64,000 nt of DNA from Flectobacillus major DSM 103 (GCF_000427405.1 NZ_KE386491.1:4163812-4227811); one strand, 5' to 3'. Shown: positions 35,230 to 44,176, numbered from the stretch's first letter. Notes: generated from the letters alone by a model not told the origin. Numbers and translations: made by a program.

Positions 35230-35913
35230 ATGCTGGAGTTTTTAAAAAAAAATACTTTTTCAATCGTCTACGCCTTTTTTTTGGGGCTAATGCCCTTGCT
35301 AGTAAGTTCATCTATCACTTACTGGGTGGTTTTTCATGAAGCCCAAATACAGGCTTTTTCTTGGCAAAACTGGGCAGTTATATACCTAATGGCTTGTTTT
35401 ACAATGTCATTTGCTATGACACCGACAACCTTTGTTGCCTTGCTTAGTGGTTATTTTCTAGGCTGGAGTGCCATTATTCCTGTTTGTCTGAGCTATTGGG
35501 TAGCTTCTATTATTGGATTTAAAGTGGCCGAAAAAATTGACGGAGGGCGATTTTTACAAATATTGACTGAAAAGCCAGAAGTAAAAAAAGTAATGAATAA
35601 TCTTCAAAAGCAAGAATTTAAGATAATACTCTTAGCAAGGTTATCGCCAGTATTGCCTTTTGCCGTTAGTAACCTTATCTTTTCGTTTTCAAGAGCCGAC
35701 CTTCGCAATTTTATGACAGCAGGTTTTATCGGAATGCTTCCTCGAACACTGCTTTCTCTTTGGCTTGGTACACAAGCCAAAGAAGTCAAAATGCTCTTAG
35801 AGCACCCAAGCGAAGGCAGTTTTACACAATTATTGATTATAGGTTTGATTGTAGTATCGGTTTATGGGTTGTTTATCTTGGTAAAAAGAGCCATTGATAG
35901 TTCAAAGCAGTAA
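35230..35913 (+). CDS. VTT/DedA-like (TVP38/TMEM64 family) membrane protein
   Basis: 227 residues from the ATG at 35230 (a GTG six codons earlier is possible). Multi-pass protein; the VTT core is recognisable as FVALLSGYFLGWSAIIPVCL, ASIIGFKVAEKIDGG and IILLARLSPVLPFAVSNLIF, then GFIGMLPRTLLSLWLGTQAK. The conserved arginine and proline motif RLSPVLPF is the family signature. Relatives in other organisms scramble or flip lipids or affect envelope homeostasis; function here is not shown. It follows cdd closely and precedes the rpsA promoter. Confidence 0.85.
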   Translation: MLEFLKKNTFSIVYAFFLGLMPLLVSSSITYWVVFHEAQIQAFSWQNWAVIYLMACFTMSFAMTPTTFVALLSGYFLGWSAIIPVCLSYWVASIIGFKVAEKIDGGRFLQILTEKPEVKKVMNNLQKQEFKIILLARLSPVLPFAVSNLIFSFSRADLRNFMTAGFIGMLPRTLLSLWLGTQAKEVKMLLEHPSEGSFTQLLIIGLIVVSVYGLFILVKRAIDSSKQ

Positions 35914-35955
35914 AAAATATTCTTGTCTCATTTTCAGAATATTAGGATTTTTTTG

Positions 35956-35963
35956 TACCTTTG
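35956..35963 (+). promoter_or_regulatory. Candidate -7 promoter element (TACCTTTG) for rpsA
   Basis: TACCTTTGCA is the strongest match to the Bacteroidota TAnnTTTG consensus in this region, 83 bp upstream of the rpsA start; the nearest clear TTG (35923-35925) is 30 bp upstream, too far, so only the -7 part is convincing. Confidence 0.55.
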
Positions 35964-36045
35964 CACCCCCAATAAACTGGGAAATTTCACTAAAATTCAA
36001 TGTGTTTGCCCGCCACATTGATGTAAAGAGGGCTTTTAAGCAAAC

Positions 36046-37860
36046 ATGGCTAATCAATTAGCAGATTTCGACTGGGACTTAGTCGGCACAAAAGGTATCG
36101 GTGGTGGTTATTCTGCCGAAGAAAGAGCAAGATTAGAAGCTCTTATTGAAGGTACATTAAACCTCGTTACTGAAAAAGAAGTAGTAAAAGGTACAGTTGT
36201 AGGTATTACAGACCGTGAAGTGATTTTGAACATCGGTTTCAAATCAGACGGTATGGTTCCAACTTCAGAATTCAGAGATATGCCTGAGTTGAAAGTTGGA
36301 GACGTAGTAGATGTTTACGTTGAGAATCAAGAAGACAAAGCAGGTCAATTGATCCTTTCTCGTAAATTAGCGAAAGTAATGACAGCTTGGAAAAACATCG
36401 AAGATGCTCTTGAGCAAGATACCGTTATCGATGGTTTTGTTAAGCGCCGTACTAAAGGTGGTCTTATTGTTGATATTTTTGGAGTTGAGGCGTTCTTGCC
36501 AGGTTCTCAAATCGACGTTAAGCCAATCCGCGATTTCGATATCTTTGTAGGTAAGAAAATGGAAGTGAAGGTTGTGAAAATCAACCACGCTAACGATAAC
36601 GTAGTTGTATCTCACAAGGTACTTATCGAAAAAGACCTTGAAGAACAACGTCAATTAATCTTGAATAACCTAGAAAAAGGACAAGTCCTTGAAGGTGTTA
36701 TCAAGAACATGACTAACTTCGGTGTGTTCATCGACTTGGGTGGTGTTGACGGTTTACTTCACATCACAGATATTTCTTGGGGCCGTATCAATCACCCACA
36801 AGAGTTGCTTAAATTGGATCAGAAAATCCAAGTGGTTGTTTTGGACTTCGACGAGAACAAAAAACGTATCTCTTTGGGTATGAAACAATTGCAAGCACAC
36901 CCTTGGGATGCTTTGGCAGCAACCGTAGAAATCGGTTCTAAAGTAAAAGGTAAAGTAGTTAACGTAGCTGACTACGGTGCTTTCTTGGAAGTATTGCCAG
37001 GTGTTGAAGGTTTGATTCACGTATCTGAAATGTCTTGGTCACAACACTTGCGTAACCCTCAAGATTTCTTGAAAGTGGGTGACGAAATCGAAGCTGTTGT
37101 ATTGACTCTTGACCGTTCTGAGCGTAAAATGTCATTGGGTATCAAACAATTGACTGAAGACCCTTGGACTAAACAAGATTTGTTGAGCAAATATGCTGTA
37201 GGTACTAAGCACACTGGTACTGTACGTAACTTGACTAACTTCGGCTTGTTCCTTGAATTAGAAGAAGGTATTGATGGTTTAGTACACGTTTCAGACTTGT
37301 CTTGGACTAAGAAAATCAAACACCCATCTGAATTCATCAAAGTTGGTGAAAAATTAGATGTTGTTGTTTTGGAATTAGATGCTGACAATCGTCGTTTGGC
37401 TTTAGGTCACAAACAATTGGAAGAAAACCCTTGGGATACTTTCGAATCAATCTTCACTGTAGGTTCTATTCATAAATCAACTATCGTTGGTAAAAATGAT
37501 AAAGGGGCTACTTTGGAATTGCCTTACGGTATCGAAGGAACTACTCAATTGAAACAATTGGTGAAAGAAGATGGCTCTGTAGGTGAAGTTGGTGAACAAC
37601 TTGATTTCAAAGTTATTGAATTCAACAAAGACGACCGTAAGATTACTCTTTCTCACACAAGAGTATACAACGATGCTAAAGAAGAGGCTGTTCAAGAAGA
37701 GAAAAAGAAAACTGCTAAAGACGTAGAAAAAGTTGTTAGTACTGTTGAGAAATCAACTCTTGGCGACTTAGATGCTTTATCAGCTTTGAAAGCTCAAATG
37801 GAAGACTCGGCTCGTGAAGAAGCGAAGAAAAAATTAGAGAAAAAAGGTAAAGCTGAATAA
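36046..37860 (+). CDS. rpsA: 30S ribosomal protein S1
   Basis: 604 residues with six S1 RNA-binding repeats. Typical repeat cores: TNFGVFIDLGGVDGLLHITD, ADYGAFLEVLPGVEGLIHVS and TNFGLFLELEEGIDGLVHVS, each followed by a SW-helix-HP element. The N-terminal repeats bind the ribosome; the others bind mRNA, which matters for translation initiation in a group that rarely uses Shine-Dalgarno pairing. A Lys/Glu-rich C-terminal tail extends beyond the last repeat. Strong codon bias (CGT, AAC, GGT) and its own promoter and terminator agree with high expression. Confidence 0.98.
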   Translation: MANQLADFDWDLVGTKGIGGGYSAEERARLEALIEGTLNLVTEKEVVKGTVVGITDREVILNIGFKSDGMVPTSEFRDMPELKVGDVVDVYVENQEDKAGQLILSRKLAKVMTAWKNIEDALEQDTVIDGFVKRRTKGGLIVDIFGVEAFLPGSQIDVKPIRDFDIFVGKKMEVKVVKINHANDNVVVSHKVLIEKDLEEQRQLILNNLEKGQVLEGVIKNMTNFGVFIDLGGVDGLLHITDISWGRINHPQELLKLDQKIQVVVLDFDENKKRISLGMKQLQAHPWDALAATVEIGSKVKGKVVNVADYGAFLEVLPGVEGLIHVSEMSWSQHLRNPQDFLKVGDEIEAVVLTLDRSERKMSLGIKQLTEDPWTKQDLLSKYAVGTKHTGTVRNLTNFGLFLELEEGIDGLVHVSDLSWTKKIKHPSEFIKVGEKLDVVVLELDADNRRLALGHKQLEENPWDTFESIFTVGSIHKSTIVGKNDKGATLELPYGIEGTTQLKQLVKEDGSVGEVGEQLDFKVIEFNKDDRKITLSHTRVYNDAKEEAVQEEKKKTAKDVEKVVSTVEKSTLGDLDALSALKAQMEDSAREEAKKKLEKKGKAE

Positions 37861-37886
37861 GCCTAGCTTTGGAATCTAATCCATAT

Positions 37887-37924
37887 AAAAAATCCTGCTG
37901 ACTTTGGTCGGCAGGATTTTTTTA
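37887..37924. terminator. Bidirectional terminator between rpsA and the DUF456 gene
   Basis: 16-bp stem with one wobble (AAAAAATCCTGCTGAC with GTCGGCAGGATTTTTT; 37887-37902 and 37907-37922), loop TTTG. A- and T-tracts at the arms serve both convergent genes. Confidence 0.93.
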
Positions 37925-37928
37925 TGGA

Positions 37929-38429
37929 TTAGCCCAGTACTATTACAAGGTATTCGCCTAATGCTACACCGCCTAAAATAAGCATAGCCAAACAAAGTAG
38001 TACTTTCCCAACAATCCCTGTGGCTAGGCCAATAAATGAGCCTATAGCAGCTTTAACAGCTCTGTCAAAGCTTGTGCCACCTATCAACTCGCCTATCAAT
38101 GCACCTACAAATGCTCCAATAAACATACCAATGGCTGGAATAAAAAACAAGCCTACCAATAAACCAATAGTAGAACCCCAAGCACCGAATTTTGTGCCAC
38201 CAAACTTCTTTGTTCCCCAAATAGGAGCATAATAGTCTAAGATACTCATGGCTATGGTAAGTATCGTAAAAACAATAAGGGTGCGTTTATCAAAATTAGC
38301 ATATTTGGAATAGTGTAAACAAAAAAGCCCAGCCAAGCTAAGTGGTGGCCCCGGAATAGGCAATACTGCCCCTGCAAGTCCTGTAAGCAATAAGACTATC
38401 GAAAGAATCGCTAAAATAATATCGGTCAT
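37929..38429 (-). CDS. DUF456-family membrane protein
   Basis: 166 residues from the ATG at 38429; an earlier TTG (38450) is less likely. Glycine-rich membrane helices dominate: IILAILSIVLLLTGLAGAVL, PIPGPPLSLAGLFC, then KFGAWGSTIGLLVGLFFIPA and IGMFIGAFVGALIGELIGGT. The GxxxG repeats and PGPP motif are characteristic of DUF456. Role unknown. Its stop codon is next to the shared terminator with rpsA. Confidence 0.88.
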   Translation of the reverse strand: MTDIILAILSIVLLLTGLAGAVLPIPGPPLSLAGLFCLHYSKYANFDKRTLIVFTILTIAMSILDYYAPIWGTKKFGGTKFGAWGSTIGLLVGLFFIPAIGMFIGAFVGALIGELIGGTSFDRAVKAAIGSFIGLATGIVGKVLLCLAMLILGGVALGEYLVIVLG

Positions 38430-38754
38430 AAAGGAATGTATTTGGTACAATAAAATAGTAAATAGAGTATGCTATTATTGCTTAATTTACTCATAAATAT
38501 GCGTTGTTACCAAATTAAGTTATCGAAGGTGCAAAAAGGCAATGAAGGGATTGAAGGGGAAGTATTGGCATAATCCAAAATTTTACAGAGTATCACAGAG
38601 GGTTTGTTCTGGTATTTTCCTTTGTGATACTCTGTATTCTATAACTAATGAACCTTTCCAGAAAAGTAGATATATGATTGCTATAGCAAATATGAGTAGC
38701 TAAGTGTTAAATATAAAAACTGAATCATCAAAATATAAACTTATTCAAAACCCT
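38430..38754. other. Intergenic region with a 19-bp palindromic hairpin
   Basis: No gene. The main element is the inverted repeat at 38584-38636. It lies about 120 bp beyond the stop codon of the response regulator gene and 155 bp upstream of the DUF456 start. Confidence 0.6.
38584..38636. repeat. Long palindromic hairpin, REP-like
   Basis: TACAGAGTATCACA (38584-38597) and TGTGATACTCTGTA (38623-38636) are perfect 14-bp arms; pairing continues inward (GAGGG with TTCCTT-type bases, two wobbles) to about 19 bp with a 15-nt loop. There is no T-tract on either strand. The CACAGAG-type motif resembles dispersed intergenic palindromes of many genomes (inference). Confidence 0.6.
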
Positions 38755-39441
38755 TTAGCCCATCAATTTAAAGCCTTCTCCATGAAGGTTAATGATTTGA
38801 ATACTAGGCTCTTCTTTGAAGAATTTTCGTAGCTTGGTAATATAAACATCCATACTTCGGGCATTGAAATAGGTGTCGTCGCCCCAAACCATTTTTAAGG
38901 CAAAGCTTCTGCTCACAGGTTTTCCCATATTTTCGCATAGCAATTTCAGTAATTCACTTTCTTTCGAGGTGAGCTTTTGAGGACCTGTTTCATGCGTAAG
39001 CAATTGTTTTTCGGCATCAAACTGGTATCCACCAATACTAAATACTGTGGTTTTAATATCGTGAGTATTAGTGATTTTTTGGCTTCTTCTCAAAATCGCT
39101 TGGATTCGGGCAAGAAGCTCTTCCATCGAAAAAGGTTTGGTCATATAATCATCTGCTCCCACCTTAAAGCCCTGTAGCGTATCTTCTTTCATAGCCTTGG
39201 CCGTAAGAAATATAATAGGCGTATCTTTATCCGACATTCTGACCTCTTTTGCCAATGTAAAACCATCTTTTTTAGGCATCATTACATCAAAAATACAAAG
39301 GTCGTAATCCATCAATACAAACTTAGAAAGGGCATCGTCGCCATCCTTAGCTAGTATGGTTTCATAACCTTTAATGGTTAGGTATTCTTGTAAAAGTTGC
39401 CCTAAATTTGGGTCATCTTCGGCTAATAAAATCTTGGTCAT
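38755..39441 (-). CDS. OmpR-family response regulator (RprY-like)
   Basis: 228 residues. Receiver domain with acidic pocket EDD (8-10), phosphorylation site Asp52 in LCIFDVMMPKKDG, Thr80 and Lys102 in DDYMTKPFS. The C-terminal winged helix (LTSKESELLKLLCENMGKPV; FNARSMDVYITKLRKFF; INLHGEGFKLMG) is of OmpR/PhoB type. It is 54 bp downstream of its histidine kinase, one operon on the minus strand. Tandem TTTAACA repeats in the divergent region upstream of the kinase (41461-41487) are a plausible binding site. Similarity to RprY of Bacteroides is an impression from the pair's architecture. Confidence 0.95.
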   Translation of the reverse strand: MTKILLAEDDPNLGQLLQEYLTIKGYETILAKDGDDALSKFVLMDYDLCIFDVMMPKKDGFTLAKEVRMSDKDTPIIFLTAKAMKEDTLQGFKVGADDYMTKPFSMEELLARIQAILRRSQKITNTHDIKTTVFSIGGYQFDAEKQLLTHETGPQKLTSKESELLKLLCENMGKPVSRSFALKMVWGDDTYFNARSMDVYITKLRKFFKEEPSIQIINLHGEGFKLMG

Positions 39442-39495
39442 ATTCTGTGCGTAAATCTTGAATTTGTGTAGGAATAAAAATCAGGAGAGCCTTTA

Positions 39496-41256
39496 TTAAT
39501 GGGTGGAGCGAGCTGCTGAACTTGGCAAAATAATCTCAAACTGGCTTCCTTCGCCTAGTTTACTTTGTACTTTTATTTTGCCATGATGCTCATCCACCAT
39601 TTTTTTTACATAACTCAATCCCAATCCAAAGCCCTTCACATCATGTAAATTACCTGTCGGTACACGGTAAAACTTCTCAAAAATATTCTTGATAGATTCT
39701 TTTCCCATGCCTATACCTTTGTCACTCACCTTTATAGAAATACCCCCTTCTACCTCGGCGGTAGCAATCGAAATAATGGGTTTTTCTAAGGAATACTTAT
39801 TGGCGTTATCTAATAGATTAAAAATAATATTGGTTAAATGTACTTCGTCTGCTTCGATTTCGCTATTATGTGCCTGCAAATCTAGCGTTATTTCGCCATC
39901 TCGTAGTTCAATCTGTGGGCTAATATTCTCCAAAACGTGTTCTATTACCTGATGTACATTTACCAAGCCCAACTTGAGTTTTAGTTCGCCTCGTTCCATT
40001 TGGGCAGTTTGAAGCACCTTTTCTACCTGCGAGCCAAGCCGTTTGTTTTCATCCTTAATAATATTCAAATAGCGATTAAACATGGTTTTGCTAGCTGCCA
40101 CATCTTTGTCTTGAAGCATTTGAGTTGCCAAAGATATAGTAGAAATAGGTGTTTTAAACTCATGGGTCATATTATTGATAAAATCGTTTTTGATGTCGGC
40201 CAAATGCTTTTGTTTGACAATCGTATTGACAGCAATATAAAAGCAACCCAATACTACCAATATCAAAAGTAACGAACTGGTGTACATTACCCACATATTA
40301 CGCATAATGTAGCGGTCTTGGTTGGGAAAATACACCCTCAAATAGCTTTCTGAATTGGAGAAATCATTCGGGAAAAGATTGACCAAATAGGTATCTTTAT
40401 CGCTTTTCAAGCCATTAGCTTTGTATTTTAGCGAAGACGCATAGTGCAGCAAACTTGGCTGTTCTTTGGTACTAATACCATACTCAAAGGGAATATTGAT
40501 ACCCTTATTTTTGATTTCGTATCTGAGCAATGAATCTAAAACAAAGTAATTGATACGTTCGTAGATATTTCTTTTCTTGAACAAAAAGTCATTAAATACC
40601 TCTTTGGCCATTTGCCCTTGGTCGTTTACATCGTGCTTTTCTTGAGCGATTGAGGTATCGTCGTTGGTGTGATGTTCTTTTTGTTTTTTCTTTTGATCGG
40701 CCAATTTTTTGGCTTTTATGGCCGAATCCTGTTTGTACTGAGCCTGTTCTCGTTGACGAAGGGCTTCTGCAAAAATGGCATCCAATTGTTTATTTTCATT
40801 GAGTCTTTTCTGAATCTCTTCCAAATCCATATTTACCGAAAACTCCTCATATTCTCTGATTTCGCCATTGGGTAATATTTCGGTACTTTTCGATACCAAA
40901 ATATCGGAAGGAAGCGTAATTGTAGCCACCCCTTCTAGGCTAAGTGGTACATTGCTAGTAGGCGTAGGTGTTTTGCTAGCAAGGCCTTTGGCACTTTCTT
41001 TGGCATTGACAGGCTTGGCAATGGCAGCCAATTGTTTTTGTTTTTCTTGGGCATCCATTTTTTGCTTGGCCAAAAAGAAAAACTCTTCTTGTCCCAAACG
41101 TCGTACCACACGTTGCATGGCATCACGGACATCGCTACCAAACTGCTCGTTTTTGGCACGCAAAGTAAATCCCAGCCAGTAAAACTGAAATATGATAAGC
41201 CCCAACGAGCCAAATGCCATCAAGGCTATTATATATTGTATTTTTCTTTTGGTCAT
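39496..41256 (-). CDS. Membrane sensor histidine kinase
   Basis: 586 residues. Transmembrane helix 1 (about 9-28) and helix 2 (about 323-345) enclose a roughly 295-residue periplasmic sensor rich in Gln/Lys with a low-complexity stretch near residues 165-215. After helix 2, DHp helix with phosphoacceptor His365 in NNMTHEFKTPISTI; catalytic ATPase with N-box NIIFNLLDNANKYS, G1 VSDKGIGMG and G2 KGFGLGLSYVKKMV. Forms a pair with the OmpR-type regulator 54 bp downstream. The signal is unknown; the divergent neighbour (T9SS-CTD-like protein) is a likely target. Confidence 0.95.
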   Translation of the reverse strand: MTKRKIQYIIALMAFGSLGLIIFQFYWLGFTLRAKNEQFGSDVRDAMQRVVRRLGQEEFFFLAKQKMDAQEKQKQLAAIAKPVNAKESAKGLASKTPTPTSNVPLSLEGVATITLPSDILVSKSTEILPNGEIREYEEFSVNMDLEEIQKRLNENKQLDAIFAEALRQREQAQYKQDSAIKAKKLADQKKKQKEHHTNDDTSIAQEKHDVNDQGQMAKEVFNDFLFKKRNIYERINYFVLDSLLRYEIKNKGINIPFEYGISTKEQPSLLHYASSLKYKANGLKSDKDTYLVNLFPNDFSNSESYLRVYFPNQDRYIMRNMWVMYTSSLLLILVVLGCFYIAVNTIVKQKHLADIKNDFINNMTHEFKTPISTISLATQMLQDKDVAASKTMFNRYLNIIKDENKRLGSQVEKVLQTAQMERGELKLKLGLVNVHQVIEHVLENISPQIELRDGEITLDLQAHNSEIEADEVHLTNIIFNLLDNANKYSLEKPIISIATAEVEGGISIKVSDKGIGMGKESIKNIFEKFYRVPTGNLHDVKGFGLGLSYVKKMVDEHHGKIKVQSKLGEGSQFEIILPSSAARSTH

Positions 41257-41643
41257 TTGCTAAACTGTCCTCACGCTATTAAATGGCGTATTGGCTGAAC
41301 ATTTTCAAAATTATTGCAAAATTATGGGCATAAATTTATGACTTGGTGCATCATTTTGTAGGAAAATGGTATCCTTATACAAAAGTTCATGAGCATACCC
41401 AATAAGAGGTTGGTAGATAAGACCTCTGCAAAATTAATCTAATTCCTATATGAGTAATGGCTTTTAACATCTTTTAACACTCTTTAAGGCTTTGATATTG
41501 AATAGGTTCATTAAGTTTGTTTTATTTGATAAAATAACGAATGCCCGAAACTTGTTATTGATATTAGAACCGTAGAAAACACAACTGTAACCATATTTTT
41601 GAAGTTAATAAATTATTTTTCATTCTATTAAATCACAAAGACT
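41257..41643. other. Divergent regulatory region between kinase and T9SS-CTD-like gene
   Basis: No gene. Holds the tandem repeats at 41461-41487 immediately upstream of a TTG/TAAGTTTG promoter pair (41492-41519). The implied mRNA leader to the ATG at 41644 would be about 118 nt. Confidence 0.6.
41461..41519 (+). promoter_or_regulatory. Tandem TTTAACA repeats next to a promoter
   Basis: CTTTTAACA occurs at 41461-41469 and 41471-41479 (10-bp period) with a partial third copy CTTTAA at 41482-41487. TTG (41492-41494), a 17-bp spacer and TAAGTTTG (41512-41519) follow directly. Helically phased direct repeats abutting a -33 box are how OmpR/PhoB-type regulators activate, and such a regulator is encoded in the divergent operon. 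Confidence 0.6.
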
Positions 41644-42483
41644 ATGAACAATAATTGGAAACAATTAGGCACTGCATTGTTGATGATGCTTAGTATTTCG
41701 ACTATCGCACAGAAAAAAAGTATTTCTCAAAGTATTGAGGATAAAGAAGGCAAGTTGAAAATTCATGTGGAGTCGTCGGATGGCGATAAAAAAGAGGTTT
41801 TTGATCGTACTTACGAAACAGCAGGATTGAGCCGTGCCGAGAAAGACCAGTTGGTTAGTAGAATTACGGATTCGTTATTGGCTAATTCGCATAATGGTGA
41901 AAGAGCCAAGTTAAGAATTAAAGTAGATACAGATAGAGACACTAATGTCTTTATCGAACGTCAAGATAGAGACTCTTCTGATATTTGGGCTAAAAGAGCA
42001 CCCAGAACAAACCAGCAAAAACGCAGAGTAGAGATATATCGAGATGGCAAGCGTATTGATAAAGGTGATGAGGATACGGCATTCAGCTTTGATTTTAGGT
42101 CTTTAGGAAAAGATTTTGACAAAAGTTTCAAAGACTTCGACCGTAATCTTCGACCCCAAATTGAGCATTTTAACAATGGTACACGTTCGTTTGCATTTAT
42201 TGATGGTTCAAGCAACGAGGTGTCTACTATTAAAGGGCTTCGGGTATATCCCAATAAGCCATTCGATAATAGATTGAACCTCAAGTTTGTAGCTCCAGAT
42301 AAAGGAGATGTGAGTATTACTATTACCGATGTAAAAGGGAAAGAGGTAGGTTCTCAGAAAATCAAAGATTTTGAAGGAGAATTTATGGGACAAGTAGAGC
42401 TCAAAAAGAATACGAAAGGCACACTTTTTGTAACAGTAACTCAAAAAGAAGATGGCACTGTAAAAAGAGTCGTTGTTGAATAG
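41644..42483 (+). CDS. Secreted protein with T9SS type A-like C-terminal domain
   Basis: 279 residues. Signal peptide MNNNWKQLGTALLMMLSIST, cleavage near IAQ-KK. The middle (about 25-195) is highly charged and of no recognised family (KKEVFDRTYETAGLSRAEKD; FRSLGKDFDKSFKDFDRNLR). The last 80 residues match the Por-secretion-system sorting fold: LRVYPNKPFDNRLNLKFVAP, VSITITDVKGKEVGSQKIKD and TLFVTVTQKEDGTVKRVVVE. It may be exported by type IX secretion, or retain the fold in the periplasm. The upstream OmpR-type site suggests regulation by the adjacent two-component pair. Confidence 0.8.
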   Translation: MNNNWKQLGTALLMMLSISTIAQKKSISQSIEDKEGKLKIHVESSDGDKKEVFDRTYETAGLSRAEKDQLVSRITDSLLANSHNGERAKLRIKVDTDRDTNVFIERQDRDSSDIWAKRAPRTNQQKRRVEIYRDGKRIDKGDEDTAFSFDFRSLGKDFDKSFKDFDRNLRPQIEHFNNGTRSFAFIDGSSNEVSTIKGLRVYPNKPFDNRLNLKFVAPDKGDVSITITDVKGKEVGSQKIKDFEGEFMGQVELKKNTKGTLFVTVTQKEDGTVKRVVVE

Positions 42484-42540
42484 TCAGAATATTACTCAAA
42501 GAATGGCATGTTCGGCAACGGGCATGCCATTTTGGTGCTT

Positions 42541-43482
42541 ATGAATAGAAAAAGAATAGGATGGATGCTTACTATTTGTTGTTTGTGGGGGCATTCTTTT
42601 TATGCACAACGGTTAAAATGGCATTATAATAATCTGAGCGATACGCTGTCTAATTATTATGCCGTAATGCAGCCTCAGAGTACGCCCAAAGCTTGGATGC
42701 TACTCCTTGCGGGTTTTGGCGAAACCCCACAGTCGGTACTCAAAGAAACAGATATTCCACGAGTAGCAGCCCAAAATGGTATACTGGTGATTATTCCAGC
42801 GTTGTCGGCAGGTTGGCAAACTTTTTATATTGACGAAAAGTCACAATATGATATAGATAGCTTAGTAAAACAAGCCATTCAGCAATATGATTTATCGAAG
42901 ATACCTTTTCTAGTTGGGGGATTTTCATTGGGCGGTTCAGGTGCTATAAAATGGGCAGAAAGGGCCTTGAAGGGGCAGTGTACTCCTTTGCCCAAAGCTG
43001 TTTTTGGGATTGACCCACCTCTTGATTTTGAACGTTTTTATGAATCAATAGAACATACCATTTGGTTAAGTCAATCGGCTATCGCCAACGAAGAAGCCAA
43101 ATATTTAGCTGAGCGAATCAGAACAGTTTTTGACGGTACACCACAGCAAAATCCTCAAAGGTATCAGGAGTTATCTTGTTTTTCGTATAAAAACAGGGAT
43201 TTGGCTCGTATTGGTATTTTTAAAAATATTCCTATTCAATTATTATCCGAGCCAGCTATTGAATGGCAAATGAAAGAACGCAACCGTGATTTGTACGACC
43301 TCAATAGTATAGATTGTGTAGCTATGATTAATACCTTAAAGATTATTGGTAATACCAAAGCCGAGCTGGTGTTGTCGGTAGATAAAGGATGGCGGCGGCA
43401 GCAAAAGGTGAAAAACCCGCATTCGTGGTCTATTGCCGAGCCACACAAAATAGTACGTTGGTTATTGACCCAAATTCAGTAA
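42541..43482 (+). CDS. Secreted alpha/beta-hydrolase-like protein
   Basis: 313 residues from the ATG at 42541, which starts a signal peptide (MNRKRIGWMLTICCLWGHSF, cleavage before QRLKW). The nucleophile elbow is VGGFSLGGSGAIKWAERAL (GFSLGG, Ser as nucleophile), and a PEP-like loop PKAVFGIDPPLDFERFYE and late His (KNPHSWSIAEPHKIV) fit an esterase or peptidase of the alpha/beta hydrolase fold. Substrate unknown. It follows the T9SS-CTD-like gene by 57 bp and overlaps the convergent rhodanese gene by 7 bp. Confidence 0.78.
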   Translation: MNRKRIGWMLTICCLWGHSFYAQRLKWHYNNLSDTLSNYYAVMQPQSTPKAWMLLLAGFGETPQSVLKETDIPRVAAQNGILVIIPALSAGWQTFYIDEKSQYDIDSLVKQAIQQYDLSKIPFLVGGFSLGGSGAIKWAERALKGQCTPLPKAVFGIDPPLDFERFYESIEHTIWLSQSAIANEEAKYLAERIRTVFDGTPQQNPQRYQELSCFSYKNRDLARIGIFKNIPIQLLSEPAIEWQMKERNRDLYDLNSIDCVAMINTLKIIGNTKAELVLSVDKGWRRQQKVKNPHSWSIAEPHKIVRWLLTQIQ

Positions 43483-43970
43483 ACTTTTTCGCCTTTTTCT
43501 AGCCATACACCCCAAATTGGCGAATAAGCATGTACTTTCTGGGTAACTTTGCCTGTGGCATCATACACAGGATTGCCCTGATTGACCCATTCAAAAATAC
43601 TACCATATAGATTTTGCACATGGGTATAACCCTCTGCTATAAGTTTTTCGCCGATTTGTTCGCTTCTTGCTCCAATAGAGCAATACACTACAATCGGGGT
43701 ATTTTTGGCAATAGATTTTACTTTTTTCAAGCTAAAATCGTCGTACCCAATCCGTACTGCATTTTGTAAATGACTTACTTGATATTCGTTGGCTGGTCGG
43801 CAGTCGAGCAATAGGGCATTGGGTTGCTTTTTGAGTTCTTCGCAAGTAATAAAAGGAACAGACCCTTTCAAAATAGTATTCAAAGTAGCTTTAAATGCTT
43901 TGCTTTGAGCTTGGCCAAAAAAACTAAGACTACAAAAAAGAAGGCTTATCAATATTTTTTTTGAATCCAT
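43476..43970 (-). CDS. Periplasmic rhodanese-like sulfurtransferase
   Basis: 164 residues with signal peptide (MDSKKILISLLFCSLSFFGQ, cleavage after AQS). One rhodanese domain: LLLDCRPANEYQVSHLQNAV, active-site loop VVYCSIGARSEQIGEKL with catalytic Cys97, and GYTHVQNLYGSIFEWVNQGN. The six-residue active loop CSIGAR is the classic sulfurtransferase type rather than phosphatase. Its export suggests a role in thiol chemistry outside the cytoplasm. Downstream end overlaps the hydrolase gene; upstream lies a 14-bp inverted-repeat pair. Confidence 0.9.
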   Translation of the reverse strand: MDSKKILISLLFCSLSFFGQAQSKAFKATLNTILKGSVPFITCEELKKQPNALLLDCRPANEYQVSHLQNAVRIGYDDFSLKKVKSIAKNTPIVVYCSIGARSEQIGEKLIAEGYTHVQNLYGSIFEWVNQGNPVYDATGKVTQKVHAYSPIWGVWLEKGEKVY

Positions 43971-44038
43971 TGTGGTTTTGAAATGGTTAAGATATTAAAA
44001 TACAGTAGTTTATAGAAAAGATGGCATTGCTACAAATG

Positions 44039-44176
44039 CTGATTATTGGACATTTCTCTAGCTCTATTACATAACGAGTTTCTATTGAGACAAAAGTGGT
44101 GAGTGCTTGATAATCCATCATTTAATATTAAAATATACAATTATTTTCAGCAACCTCACTATTGTCCAATAATCAG
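44039..44176. repeat. Perfect 14-bp inverted repeats bounding a 138-bp intergenic segment
   Basis: CTGATTATTGGACA (44039-44052) and TGTCCAATAATCAG (44163-44176) are exact inverted copies 110 bp apart. No reading frame lies between them. They could be ends of a very short mobile-element remnant or paired operator sites. No flanking target-site duplication was recognised. Confidence 0.45.
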
